From positions 1 through 35,027 of the forward strand of contig SKQC01000115.1 in assembly GCA_007119175.1 (NCBI GenBank): a DNA stretch of 35,027 bases. The letters run 5' to 3'. Of this stretch, positions 18,192-27,438 are shown in pieces (positions within the stretch are counted from its first letter, which is position 1; every line of letters begins with the position of its first letter). Below the pieces are notes generated by a model. That model was given only the letters and a program-made list of their open reading frames with translations, searched no databases and was not told the origin of the DNA. Origin of the DNA: Myxococcales bacterium (GTDB taxonomy: Bacteria; Myxococcota_A; Bradymonadia; Bradymonadales; Bradymonadaceae). The translations under genes and the position numbers were made by a program.

Positions 18192-18241
18192 GATGCTCCT
18201 TTCAGCTCCCTGTTTTTTTGTCGTTTCCGAAAGGTTCGATC

Positions 18242-20263
18242 ATGTCCAAACCCGCCGCCCAACCGCCCGACTGGAAGTCCTACTCCGTCGACGCGTTGGA
18301 AGAAGCCGTCCGCTACCACAATCGAAAATACTGGATCGACAACGATCCCGAGATCTCGGATCCCGAATTCGATCGCCTCGTAGAAGTGCTGACCGAAAAA
18401 GATCCCGACAACCCGGTGCTCGACGCCGTGGGGCCGGCCGGGACCGATGCCGAGGCATTCGACACAGAGACCGAAAAGCTCGAGCACGACCCACCGATGC
18501 TGTCGCTCAATAAATGCTACGACGAGCAAACGCTTCTAAAGTGGTACGACAAATTCGACGGCCCCGCCCTGGCGACCCCAAAGATCGACGGCGTCGCCGC
18601 CATGTTGCGCTACGACACCCACGGTGAGCTAGAGGTCGCCGCCACACGAGGCACCGGTGATGTCGGCGAGGTAATGACACAACAGGCGCGCCACGTCGAC
18701 GATATCCCGTCATCCATCGACGACGGCGATATTGAAGTCCGAGGTGAAGCAGTGATTCCGGTCGCCGTCTTTCAGGAGCAATTCAAAAACGAATATGCCA
18801 ATCCACGCAATCTCACGGCGGGGGCGCTCAAACAAAAAGACCCCGAGAAAACCGCCAGTTACGGCGTCTGTTTTTTCGCCTTTGATATCCTGGGTCCGCG
18901 CCTGGAGACAGAAGAAGAAAAGATGCAACGCCTGAAAAGTCTGGGCTTTTCGGTCCCCGACTTCGAGGTCGTGGAGCGCGACGACGGCCAGGCCTATTAC
19001 GACGCCGTCACCGAGCGCCGCGCCGAGCTGCGATTTGAGACCGACGGCGTCGTCTACAAGGCCAATCGCGTCGACGAGCAAGAGCGCATGGGCCACACCG
19101 CCCATCATCCGCGCTACGCGCTGGCCTATAAATTCGCCGGCGACTCCGGGGAGAGTGTCCTGCGCGATGTGCTGTGGAGCATCTCTCGCACCGGCGCCAT
19201 CAACCCCGTAGGCATCGTCGACCCCGTCGAACTCTCCGGCGCCACGGTCACCAGGGTCAGCCTTCACAATCTGGCCATCATGGAACAGCTCGGCGGCGAC
19301 CGGGGCCTCACCATCGGCGCCCGAGTGATGATGCAGCGACGCGGCGGCGTCATCCCTAATCTGGAAAGAGTCATCGCGCACGGCGACGAACCCGTCGAGC
19401 CACCGTCGACGTGCCCCGAATGTGGCGCCAAAACGCGGCGCGAAAACGACGTCTTGGTCGCCGACCACCTCGCCGACTGTCAGAGCACCCGTCTGCAGCA
19501 ATTGCGACACTTCGTCACCGAACTCGGCATCAAGGGCTTTGGTCCCAAACTTCTGGAGCAGCTATACGAGCAGGAGATCGTCACCTCTCCGCCGGACTTC
19601 TTTACTCTCACCGTCGAAGACATGCTCCCCCTGGAACGGGTCGGCCGAAAGCTTGCCGAAAAACAAGTCCACCGGATCTCCCGCGCTCAAAAGACGTCGG
19701 CCGATCGATTCTTGCGCGCTCTTGGAATCGATGAACTCAGCCACCATGTCTCCAAACTGCTGGTCCGAGAATTCCCCTCGCTCAATGCGATTCGCGAGGC
19801 CGAGCCTGAGCAATTGGTCGAGCTTCACACCATCGGCGAAGTCATCGCCGACACTGTCACCTCTGGGCTCGACGAAAAAAGCGAACTCATCGACGATCTG
19901 CTCGAGCATATGGAGCTCGAATTTCCCGAAGATGGAGAAGACGAGCCGGAAATCGCCGGCTCTCCGCTGGCCGGAAAAGCCGTGTTATTCACCGGAAAAA
20001 TGGAGTCCATGACCCGTTCACAGGCAAAAAAAGAGATCGAAAAGCGCGGTGGTCGGACTCCATCGTCGGTCATTCGGGATCTCGATTTTTTGGTCATGGG
20101 TGACGCCGATATGGAGCGATTCGAAGCTGGCTGGCGCTCGAGCAAATTAAAAAAAGCAGAGCGTTATAATAGCGACGGATCGGAGATCAATATCATCGGC
20201 GAATCCACGTTTTTATCGATGCTTGAGGAGTCGCGCTCTCAGCAATCACTGTTTGAGAGCTAA
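18242..20263 (+). CDS. ligA: NAD-dependent DNA ligase
   Basis: 673 residues, normal LigA length. It seals nicks in replication and repair using NAD. Order: domain Ia (about 20-60; YHNRKYWIDNDPEISDPEFD), adenylation domain with PMLSLNK, the nucleotidyl lysine Lys114 in PKIDG, TRGTGDVGE, VRGEA (Glu169), FETDGVVYKAN and LAYKF; OB fold with RTGAINPVG; zinc finger; HhH repeats; and a C-terminal BRCT (about 585-665). The zinc site is unusual: Cys391-x2-Cys394-x14-His409-x3-Cys413, with His in the place of the third Cys. The adenylation motifs are otherwise complete, so activity is expected. The start is ATG 18242, with AAGG nine bases upstream; the frame reaches back to a TTG at 18218 without a better site. 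Whether a second, canonical ligA exists in this genome cannot be seen. Confidence 0.9.
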   Translation: MSKPAAQPPDWKSYSVDALEEAVRYHNRKYWIDNDPEISDPEFDRLVEVLTEKDPDNPVLDAVGPAGTDAEAFDTETEKLEHDPPMLSLNKCYDEQTLLKWYDKFDGPALATPKIDGVAAMLRYDTHGELEVAATRGTGDVGEVMTQQARHVDDIPSSIDDGDIEVRGEAVIPVAVFQEQFKNEYANPRNLTAGALKQKDPEKTASYGVCFFAFDILGPRLETEEEKMQRLKSLGFSVPDFEVVERDDGQAYYDAVTERRAELRFETDGVVYKANRVDEQERMGHTAHHPRYALAYKFAGDSGESVLRDVLWSISRTGAINPVGIVDPVELSGATVTRVSLHNLAIMEQLGGDRGLTIGARVMMQRRGGVIPNLERVIAHGDEPVEPPSTCPECGAKTRRENDVLVADHLADCQSTRLQQLRHFVTELGIKGFGPKLLEQLYEQEIVTSPPDFFTLTVEDMLPLERVGRKLAEKQVHRISRAQKTSADRFLRALGIDELSHHVSKLLVREFPSLNAIREAEPEQLVELHTIGEVIADTVTSGLDEKSELIDDLLEHMELEFPEDGEDEPEIAGSPLAGKAVLFTGKMESMTRSQAKKEIEKRGGRTPSSVIRDLDFLVMGDADMERFEAGWRSSKLKKAERYNSDGSEINIIGESTFLSMLEESRSQQSLFES

Positions 20264-20490
20264 TCGAGAAATACCTGCATGCCCGTAGCGGTTATTGCAA
20301 TATAACCCGGCAACTTTCTACTCCGTACCCCGACCTTTCTTGGCACTTCCACGGCAACGACAGTTCTGTTACGCTTCTGTCACGATCTTTTCATAAGTTA
20401 TTCTGAGTGCTCCTGATTGGCCCGCGAATGATGACGAACCCGTCATCGATTCCATGGAATGCACTCTCACCTCTCCGCGTGTCAGTAGTT
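20264..20490. other. Spacer between ligA and the kinase gene
   Basis: About 227 bases. It is more AT-rich near its right end (TTTTCATAAGTTATTCTG around 20388-20405), as in a promoter region, but I could not pair good -35 and -10 elements. No hairpin terminator for ligA is evident. Confidence 0.35.
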
Positions 20491-21759
20491 ATGAACGCAG
20501 ACAGCCAACGCCCTGCAAAGGGCACATTTCTCGTCATTGACGACGAGCCGGATATCCTCGATGCAATCGAGCGCCTCTTCCGAAAAGACTACGACGTCTT
20601 GACGGCGCGCTCCGTTGAAGCTGCGCAAGAGATAGTCGAGCGATACGATGTCGAAGTGGTGATGACCGACCAGCGAATGCCCAAGATGTCGGGCATCGAA
20701 TTTCTCGCCGAATTGCGCAAAAGCCATCCCCATATCGTTCGTGTCTTATTTACCGGATATTCCAATATCAGCGACGTCATCGACGCCATCAATGACGGTC
20801 ATGTCTATCGATATATCAGCAAACCCTGGAAGCCCGTTGAGCTTCGCTTATTTGTTGCTCAGGCCTTTGAATATCACCGCACCCAACAGGAACGCAGACA
20901 ACTGCTCAAGCAGCTCCAGTCGGCCAATGAGAAGCTCGAGCGCCAGAATAAGATGCTCAGCTCGGCAAATGAAGAACTAAAGCTCGTCGACCGCGTCAAA
21001 AATGTATTTATGGAGGTCGTCAGTCACGAATTAAATACCCCGATTGCCATCGTCTTCGGCTATACCTTTTTGCTGCGCAAAGAACTGGGCGAGGACCTCT
21101 CGTCGGTGGCCGCTAAAGCCCTGGCTGGAATCGACTCCAGCGCCATTCGACTCAAGAATATCTCGAACCGAATCTTCAAGATGCTCGAGGAAGATGGCGC
21201 GGGCATGGCCCTGGATCTGGAGTGGATCGACGTCGAAAAATTTGTGGAATCCCTGCGCGATCAGATCGATCCCTTTTTGGAAAAACGAAATCAGACCCTG
21301 CAGGTCGACATCGATTCCGAGGCCCAGCGAATTCTGGCCGACGAGGACAAGCTCAATGATATGTGTTTGAACCTCTTGATGAACGCCATCAAATTTTCCT
21401 ACGACGATCAGGCTATCACCCTCGACATCACAAAAGATGATGACGACCTGGTCTCAATCTGCGTGCGCGACTGCGGTGTGGGGATTGCCGATGAGGACGT
21501 CTCGCAGATCTTCGACGTCTTTTTCAGCACTTTCAACAGCGGACACCATTCGTCGGGCCGCTTCGAGTTTAATAAACGCGGAATTGGCCTCGGCCTCGCC
21601 GTCGCCAAGCGATTTGCCGAAATGCACGGCGGTCAAATCGAGGTCGACAGCCAGGAGGGGCAGGGCTCACATTTTACGATCAAATTGCCGATCCGCCCCG
21701 AACAACCCGGCGTCTCGGCAATTGCACAGCGATCCTCTCCTCAGCATGTCACTCATTAG
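20491..21759 (+). CDS. Receiver-histidine kinase protein (response regulator fused to HisKA/HATPase)
   Basis: Cytosolic signalling protein, 422 residues from ATG 20491; the frame is open to 20407 and no start has a good ribosome site, so the N-terminus is tentative. A receiver domain comes first (about 10-125): Asp17/Asp18, phospho-acceptor Asp60 in VMTDQRMP, Thr88 and Lys111 in SKPWKP. A charged coiled coil (about 128-170) leads to a HisKA helix with His179 in SHELNTP, then HATPase motifs NLLMNAIKFS, DCGVGIADED and GIGLGLAVAKRF. No membrane segment or sensor domain exists, so input probably comes by phosphorylation of the receiver or by protein contact. No cognate regulator gene is adjacent. 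Its 3' end overlaps the convergent methyltransferase by 11 bases. Confidence 0.88.
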   Translation: MNADSQRPAKGTFLVIDDEPDILDAIERLFRKDYDVLTARSVEAAQEIVERYDVEVVMTDQRMPKMSGIEFLAELRKSHPHIVRVLFTGYSNISDVIDAINDGHVYRYISKPWKPVELRLFVAQAFEYHRTQQERRQLLKQLQSANEKLERQNKMLSSANEELKLVDRVKNVFMEVVSHELNTPIAIVFGYTFLLRKELGEDLSSVAAKALAGIDSSAIRLKNISNRIFKMLEEDGAGMALDLEWIDVEKFVESLRDQIDPFLEKRNQTLQVDIDSEAQRILADEDKLNDMCLNLLMNAIKFSYDDQAITLDITKDDDDLVSICVRDCGVGIADEDVSQIFDVFFSTFNSGHHSSGRFEFNKRGIGLGLAVAKRFAEMHGGQIEVDSQEGQGSHFTIKLPIRPEQPGVSAIAQRSSPQHVTH

Positions 21760-22606
21760 GCGCCGTTCGGTGGCCATCGAAACTCCGAATGCGCTCGCCT
21801 AGCAGCGCCTTTCGGCGGTGCCCATCGGGTAATTTCTCCCACGCCCGGCGCGCCTGTTCATAGCGCCCGGCCTGTATCCAAAACGCGACGATATCCGCCG
21901 GATCGACCTCGCCCTCCTCGGCGCGCAGTCGCTCTACTACAGCCCGGTGTGGAGATTCTTCGTGTAGCCGTCCCGAAAGCCCCTCGGCTTCTTCGTCGTG
22001 ACGACTAAAGACAAATAGGTCCGTCGGAAAAAGCTGTCCCTCTACAACAATCTCAACGCCCCGGTGTTCAGCGAGTGATCTTATCTCTTTTTCCGAGGCG
22101 CCCTTCAGGCACGGCTCCAGGCGAAGTAGCGGATTGCTGTCCAGCACTTCTCTGTTGAGAACGACAAGTGCCCAGCCCTTGCAGCCCAACTCCTCGAGGC
22201 GATCGATGAGTCTGCCAAGGGCGTCGAACCGCCGTCGCGCGTCGAGTCGCTCGCTGCCGTCTACCAGGGTTCCAATCGCCACAGCCCAGTCGAAGGGGCC
22301 TCGCTCATCGATGCTCTCCTCGAAAATATCGCCGCGATAAAAATAGTCGGCGCCCAGCGTCGACTGTGCCACCTCTACGGCATGGGCGAGTTTGTCGATG
22401 CCCAGATAGTCCCCCTTGCGCCGGGCGCCCAGATAGTCGAGGAACCGGCCTGTGCCACAGCCCAGATCGACGACGGAATCTCCCTCCTCAATATCGAGGC
22501 CACATCGGACGACCTCAAACCGCAGCCACTGCTCGAGGCGATGGCGCCAGCCGTCCTTTCGCGCCAATTCGGCGCATTGCGCCAACTCGGCATAATAATC
22601 GCTCAT
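21749..22606 (-). CDS. Class I SAM-dependent methyltransferase
   Basis: 285 residues, Rossmann-type methyltransferase. Motif I VVDLGCGTG (45-53) and the acidic residue after beta-2 (YLGIDK, Asp71) bind S-adenosylmethionine; RGDIFEE and FDWAVAIGTLVDG fit motifs II-IV. The N-terminal 40 residues are helical. The C-terminal 45 residues (DIVAFWIQAGRYEQARRAWEKLPDG) look like a TPR-type helix pair, which would suit protein docking. Its ATG overlaps the TGA of the kinase gene (ATGA, 22603-22606), so it is translated with the kinase. The substrate cannot be read from the sequence. The product is classed by the SAM motif, not by close family. Confidence 0.85.
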   Translation of the reverse strand: MSDYYAELAQCAELARKDGWRHRLEQWLRFEVVRCGLDIEEGDSVVDLGCGTGRFLDYLGARRKGDYLGIDKLAHAVEVAQSTLGADYFYRGDIFEESIDERGPFDWAVAIGTLVDGSERLDARRRFDALGRLIDRLEELGCKGWALVVLNREVLDSNPLLRLEPCLKGASEKEIRSLAEHRGVEIVVEGQLFPTDLFVFSRHDEEAEGLSGRLHEESPHRAVVERLRAEEGEVDPADIVAFWIQAGRYEQARRAWEKLPDGHRRKALLGERIRSFDGHRTAPNE

Positions 22607-25600
22607 GTCTCCGATTCCGCTTCCAGCGTATAGCGAATCGAATTGCTCTGCCGCTGGGCGAGTCGACGCGTCGCATCGGCCAGATCGCTTTTGTCGGCCT
22701 CGTCGGCGAGCCTCGTCGCCAGGGCCATCGCTCGCGTCACCATGGGCGCCACGGCGCCCGTATCATCGAGTTCGCGCTCCAGCTTTTGTGCCGACTCTTT
22801 CCACCCATCCCAATCCGCCAGCCCCGCCCGGGCCGCCAGGTGGCCCGCACCGGCTTTGGCCTTCATCGCCTTTTGCCCGACCTCCTCGAAGGCATCGACC
22901 AGGTAGGCAAAGAGCTCTTCAGCGTCCCCAAACTTCGCCTCCTGAAGCAAAATCATTCCCAGGTTCAGGCGTACAAAATACTCCTTTGTCGATCCGATAG
23001 CCCGGTACAAGCGCAGAGCCTCCCGGGCGAACTCCTCGGCCGTCTCCAGGTTATTCTGAAGCCGGCTCAACTCGGCAAGATCGTTGAGGCAATCGGCGAT
23101 GCCGGACACGTTCTCGAACTCGCGAAAACGCTTCAACGCCTGCTGCGACGCCTCGTAAGCGTCTTTGAACCTTCCACTTCGCCGAAGAGCATCGCCCAGG
23201 GCGTTATAAGATCGCGCCTCGCCGAAGCGATCGCCCAGTTCAGTAAAGATCTTGCGCGCTTCGTCGAAGTGCTGTCGGGCGAGCTCGAAATCGCCGCGGG
23301 CTTCTTTGACTCGTCCCAGCTCCAGCAAGCTCTGAGCGAGCTGCGCCGGCTCGCCATCGGCAAAATAATCGCGCACATGGTGAAGTGACTCTTCCGCACG
23401 ATCGAATTCTCCCAGGAATCGATGGGCCACACCGGCCCACAATTGAGCCCGTGCGGCCAGGTCGTCGGCCCCTGCCGAGGCTGCCTGGCTGCGGGTCTTC
23501 TCCGAGAGTTCGGCACACCGGCGGTAATCGCCGCGCGACACGGCCACTCGCGCCCGCTCGACATCATTGGCCAACGCCCACCGCTGATCGTCATCGGAGA
23601 CAACACCGCGCCAATCGATCAGATTTTGCGCGTGCTCATAATCGCTGCGCCTAATTGCCGCGTGGATCGCAGTATTGAGCGGCTCCAATGCCTTCTCCGG
23701 TCTATCGGCCTCGATCCAATACCAGGCGATCCGCTCGCTAATATTGGCCTCATCGCCGCGATACAGCTCTTCGAGCGTTCGCGCGCAACAGGCGTTCCAC
23801 TTCGCCCAGCGCTGAGCCTCCCGGGCGCCCCGCTCGAGACTCTCGCGCAATAATCCGTGGGCAAAACGCCACCCGTTGTCCATTGCCTTCGCCAGATCTT
23901 CGTCGACCAACCGGTCGACCAGTCCCGCGACCTCTTCCAGCTCGGCCTCCTCACGAGCATGCTTCCACTCATCGCGCTCGACCTCCTGACCCAATACGGC
24001 GGCGATCTCGAGATGACCGAGGACATCGTCGGGCTGATTGTCGAGAAATCCCTCGATTCGTTCGTCCCACAAGGCGTGAAGATCGTCGGGAATCGTGGCG
24101 TCCGCTCCCGGGCGAAGCTCAAACCCATCGTCGCCCATCTGCAATTTACCGCGAGCCACCCAGTCCTCGACGAGCTGCACTGCAAAAAGTGGTATCCCTT
24201 CGCTTCGCTGCAATAAGTCCTGAGCCAGGCCCTCATTGAGACGAAGCAGATTGCGCACCAGATCTTCGATATCTGTGCGCTCCAGCGGTTGAAGCGTCCA
24301 GCGCTCGGCATCGCTCATATCGAAGAGTGCTTCCAGTGCCCCGGACTCATCGTCGCGCTCTCGCAAGACTTCCGCCCGCGCTGTCATGGCGATCAATATC
24401 GGCGCCGGATCGCTTCGTTGCTGGCGCTCGACATATTGGGCAAACCCGATCGCCTCCAGTCCCCATTGAACATCGTCGAGCCACACCACCAGCGGACGTC
24501 GGCGGGCCACGAGTGACAGATAGCGATAGATAATCGCAAATCGCTCTGCGCGGCTCATATAGTTGCCGGAGGCGGCCTCCGTACCGTCGCCCTGCTCCTT
24601 CAACAGCCCTAGCAGCGCGCCGAGGTCAAATTCCGCGGCGACTCCCTCTGCCTTCAACCACTTCGCCAGATGATGTCGACGCTTATCCTCTTTGAGCCGT
24701 GCGCAGCGCAAAAAGCGCTCCATCATCGGAACCAGCCCATCCACCGGACCTAAAACAGGACTGTGATAAGCCGTCAACTGGCGGGCTGCGCCGAGCTCTC
24801 GCGCTCGTTCGCCCAGCCATTGTACGAGCTGCGATTTACCGGTTCCCGCAGAGCCCTCGACCAGAAAACACCTGGCCCGCCCCTGCTGGTGGACATCGCG
24901 GAGCATCTGCCACATCCAGTCGCGTTCATCGTCGCGATCGACGAGCGGAATGGCGCGTAGACCGAAAAGACCGAGGCTTATCCCCATCAACTCATTGGAG
25001 ATCGCGCCCTCTCTGGAACATCGCCAGCTAACCGGCACCGGCGGCGCTTCGATCGCCGCCGGTGCCCCTGCCCCGCCCTGTCCGACGGCGCCGGGTGGTC
25101 CACTGCGATAGCGAACCGTCGACGTCGAATGTCCGGTCTTTATCTCCGGCACGACCTGTGTAGCCGCCTGACTTCCAGCGCCCACAATCTCTGTGGCCGG
25201 CGCTTCATCCGGCGGATTAAACAGCACCCCGAATCTCTGGGCATTGTCCAGGGCCGGAAGCTGAGCCAGCGCATAGGCAGCATCGGCGGCGTGCGCAAAT
25301 CGATTGGCCCGGTCTTTGGCGAGCATCGTGCGAACCCACCGCTCTGTTTGATCCGGAACCTCAAACCGCGGCTCCAATGCCGGAATCGGGTCCTCGATAT
25401 GGGCCTGGCCAATTGCCGAGACCGTCTCCGCATGAAATGGCCATTTATTGCAGATCAGCTCGTAGGCCATACACCCCAGCCCGTAGATATCGGTCCACGG
25501 GCCGTATTCGCGCCACAACCCGCGAAGTTGCTCCGGCGCCATATACTGCGGGGTGCCCCAGGCAGTTTCTACCTTTCCCGAGTCGTCGAAGCGATTCGCC

Positions 25601-26091
25601 GCATGAGCCAGGCCGAAATCGGTGAGTTTGACGTCCCAGTCGGGTCCACAGCCGACGAGAATATTCTCCGGCTTCAAGTCCCGATGAATGACGTTCCGGG
25701 CGTGCGCATGGGCCAGCGCGTCCAGAATTACCAGCAGCAATTCGCGCACATCGGGCCATTTTAACTCGTCGAAATAATCGAGCACCGATCCACCACTGGC
25801 GTACTCCATGACCAGATAGGGCGAACCGGCCACCACGTCATCTCCGGCTTCTCCCTGAGCTGTCCTTTCGACGGTTCCGAAATCTAAAATGGTGACGATA
25901 TTGCGATGGTCGAGGGCCGCCACAGAGCGGATTTCCTCTTCGAATGCCTCGCGAAATTCGGGATCGTCCATCACGTCACTGCGTGTGACCTTGATGGCCA
26001 CGTCCACACCGGTTGCGCCATGTCTGCCGTGCCACACCGTGCCCATTCCACCCTCGCCGAGGGGGCTGAGCAGCTCGAATTCTCCAATCAT
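22603..26091 (-). CDS. Ser/Thr protein kinase fused to AAA ATPase and TPR repeats (PknK-like)
   Basis: 1162 residues. The kinase domain (about 4-270) has the Gly loop LGEGGMGTVWHG, Lys34 in VAIKV, HRDLKPENIL (about 134), DFG (about 157) and MAPEQLRG. After a Pro/Gly/Ala linker comes a STAND/AAA-type ATPase with Walker A GSAGTGKSQ (about 413-421) and Walker B VVWLDDVQWG (about 535). The last third (about 830-1120) is a run of TPR helices (GRVKEARGDFELARQHFDEARK, SYNALGDALRRSGRFKDAYEAS, LNLGMILLQEAKFGDAEELF). All catalytic residues of the kinase are present. This layout is frequent in Myxococcota and also seen as PknK in actinobacteria, where it controls transcription. No membrane segment. AGGTG upstream of the ATG lies in the der 3' end, eight bases after the der stop. 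The methyltransferase is coupled downstream. Confidence 0.9.
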   Translation of the reverse strand: MIGEFELLSPLGEGGMGTVWHGRHGATGVDVAIKVTRSDVMDDPEFREAFEEEIRSVAALDHRNIVTILDFGTVERTAQGEAGDDVVAGSPYLVMEYASGGSVLDYFDELKWPDVRELLLVILDALAHAHARNVIHRDLKPENILVGCGPDWDVKLTDFGLAHAANRFDDSGKVETAWGTPQYMAPEQLRGLWREYGPWTDIYGLGCMAYELICNKWPFHAETVSAIGQAHIEDPIPALEPRFEVPDQTERWVRTMLAKDRANRFAHAADAAYALAQLPALDNAQRFGVLFNPPDEAPATEIVGAGSQAATQVVPEIKTGHSTSTVRYRSGPPGAVGQGGAGAPAAIEAPPVPVSWRCSREGAISNELMGISLGLFGLRAIPLVDRDDERDWMWQMLRDVHQQGRARCFLVEGSAGTGKSQLVQWLGERARELGAARQLTAYHSPVLGPVDGLVPMMERFLRCARLKEDKRRHHLAKWLKAEGVAAEFDLGALLGLLKEQGDGTEAASGNYMSRAERFAIIYRYLSLVARRRPLVVWLDDVQWGLEAIGFAQYVERQQRSDPAPILIAMTARAEVLRERDDESGALEALFDMSDAERWTLQPLERTDIEDLVRNLLRLNEGLAQDLLQRSEGIPLFAVQLVEDWVARGKLQMGDDGFELRPGADATIPDDLHALWDERIEGFLDNQPDDVLGHLEIAAVLGQEVERDEWKHAREEAELEEVAGLVDRLVDEDLAKAMDNGWRFAHGLLRESLERGAREAQRWAKWNACCARTLEELYRGDEANISERIAWYWIEADRPEKALEPLNTAIHAAIRRSDYEHAQNLIDWRGVVSDDDQRWALANDVERARVAVSRGDYRRCAELSEKTRSQAASAGADDLAARAQLWAGVAHRFLGEFDRAEESLHHVRDYFADGEPAQLAQSLLELGRVKEARGDFELARQHFDEARKIFTELGDRFGEARSYNALGDALRRSGRFKDAYEASQQALKRFREFENVSGIADCLNDLAELSRLQNNLETAEEFAREALRLYRAIGSTKEYFVRLNLGMILLQEAKFGDAEELFAYLVDAFEEVGQKAMKAKAGAGHLAARAGLADWDGWKESAQKLERELDDTGAVAPMVTRAMALATRLADEADKSDLADATRRLAQRQSNSIRYTLEAESET

Positions 26092-26099
26092 AACGACAC

Positions 26100-27404
26100 C
26101 TATCTCTTTCGAAATACAGCCTGAATCGGCACCCCTTCAAAGCCATATGCCTCGCGCAATTGATTGACCAGGTATTTGCGATACGACGGCGCCACGGCTT
26201 TCGGGGCGTTGACGGAGAACATAAATGACGGCGGCCGCGTCCCCACCTGAGTCGCATAATAAAATCTGGGGCGCTTATTTTTATGGACCGGCGGCGAATG
26301 ACGCGCCACGGCCTGCTCCAGAAATTTATTGACCTCCGAGGTCTGAATTCGCCGCGTATATTGCTCAAAGACCGTGTCGACCAACTTGAATATCTGGCTC
26401 ACTCTTTTTCCGGTCAATGCGGAGACAAAGATCACGGGGGCGTATTGCACAAATTGCAGATCCTGGCGCAGAAAAGTGGCGAATTCACCGGCCGTATCGC
26501 CGGTTTTGTCGATCAAATCCCACTTATTGACCACCAATACGCAACCTCTTCCCCGATTTTGTACCACGGAGGCGATCTTTTTGTCCTGTCGGGACAACTC
26601 GCTTGTGGCGTCCAATACCAGGACGGCCACATCGGCGCGGTCAATACTGCGGATGGCGTGAACCACCGAATACTCCTCGAGGGCCTCCGTGATATTGCTC
26701 TTTTTGCGCAACCCGGCGGTATCCATCACCAGATACTCGTGGCCTCCGACCTCCACGCGGGTATCGATGGCGTCGCGGGTGGTGCCGGCGACCTCGCTGG
26801 TCAGCAATCGATCTTCACCCAGGACGGCATTGATCAGGCTCGATTTTCCGACATTTGGTTTGCCCACCACGGCGATGCGGGCAAAGAGCTCCTCCGCAAG
26901 CTCCTCTTCCTCCGGAGCGGCCTCGGTGACGTCGTCCATCAACTCCTCGACGCCCATCCCGTGCTCGGCGCTGACCGGGTACAACTCGTGGCCCAGCTCG
27001 TAGAAATCCAGGAGCATCTCCTCCTGATCGGTCCATTTGTCGACCTTGTTGACCACCCCGAAGACGGGCTTGTCGCTGCGGCGGAGCATCGTGCTGATCT
27101 CTTCGTCGGCCGCCGTCGGCCCCGCCCGCCCGTCGACGACGAATAAGATGACGTCCGCCTCGTCGAGGGCCAGCTGCGCCTGGGTGCGCATCTGCTTTAA
27201 GATCGGATCGTCTGATTTGGGGACAAATCCCCCGGTATCGACCAGCGTATAGGATCGATCATGCCAGGTTCCGTCGCCGTATTGGCGATCCCGGGTCACC
27301 CCTTCGGTGTCGTGGACGATGGCCGACGGCGCGTCGGTGAGTCGATTAAAAAGCCGGCTCTTCCCCACGTTTGGACGGCCCACAATAGCGATAATAAAGC
27401 TCAT
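26100..27404 (-). CDS. der: Ribosome-assembly GTPase Der (EngA)
   Basis: 434 residues, two tandem G domains and a C-terminal KH-like domain, the hallmark of Der, which is needed for 50S subunit maturation. G domain 1: GRPNVGKSR, GVTRDRQYG, DTGGF, NKVDK. G domain 2: GKPNVGKSS, GTTRDAID, DTAGLRKK, NKWDL. The C-terminal segment begins near PRFYYATQVGTRPPSF and ends FRKR. ATG 27404 has AGGAAG five bases upstream; the frame continues to 27749 but that stretch lacks homology. It follows era after a 34-base gap and precedes the kinase by eight bases. Confidence 0.96.
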   Translation of the reverse strand: MSFIIAIVGRPNVGKSRLFNRLTDAPSAIVHDTEGVTRDRQYGDGTWHDRSYTLVDTGGFVPKSDDPILKQMRTQAQLALDEADVILFVVDGRAGPTAADEEISTMLRRSDKPVFGVVNKVDKWTDQEEMLLDFYELGHELYPVSAEHGMGVEELMDDVTEAAPEEEELAEELFARIAVVGKPNVGKSSLINAVLGEDRLLTSEVAGTTRDAIDTRVEVGGHEYLVMDTAGLRKKSNITEALEEYSVVHAIRSIDRADVAVLVLDATSELSRQDKKIASVVQNRGRGCVLVVNKWDLIDKTGDTAGEFATFLRQDLQFVQYAPVIFVSALTGKRVSQIFKLVDTVFEQYTRRIQTSEVNKFLEQAVARHSPPVHKNKRPRFYYATQVGTRPPSFMFSVNAPKAVAPSYRKYLVNQLREAYGFEGVPIQAVFRKR

Positions 27405-27438
27405 TTTTTCTTCCTGTCGTTCGTCGCTGAATGCTGGA

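Noticed and set aside
18107-18542. Minus-strand frames such as 18119-18529 and 18710-19510 in the ligase region
   Set aside because: They are antisense shadows of ligA without ribosome sites or recognisable domains.
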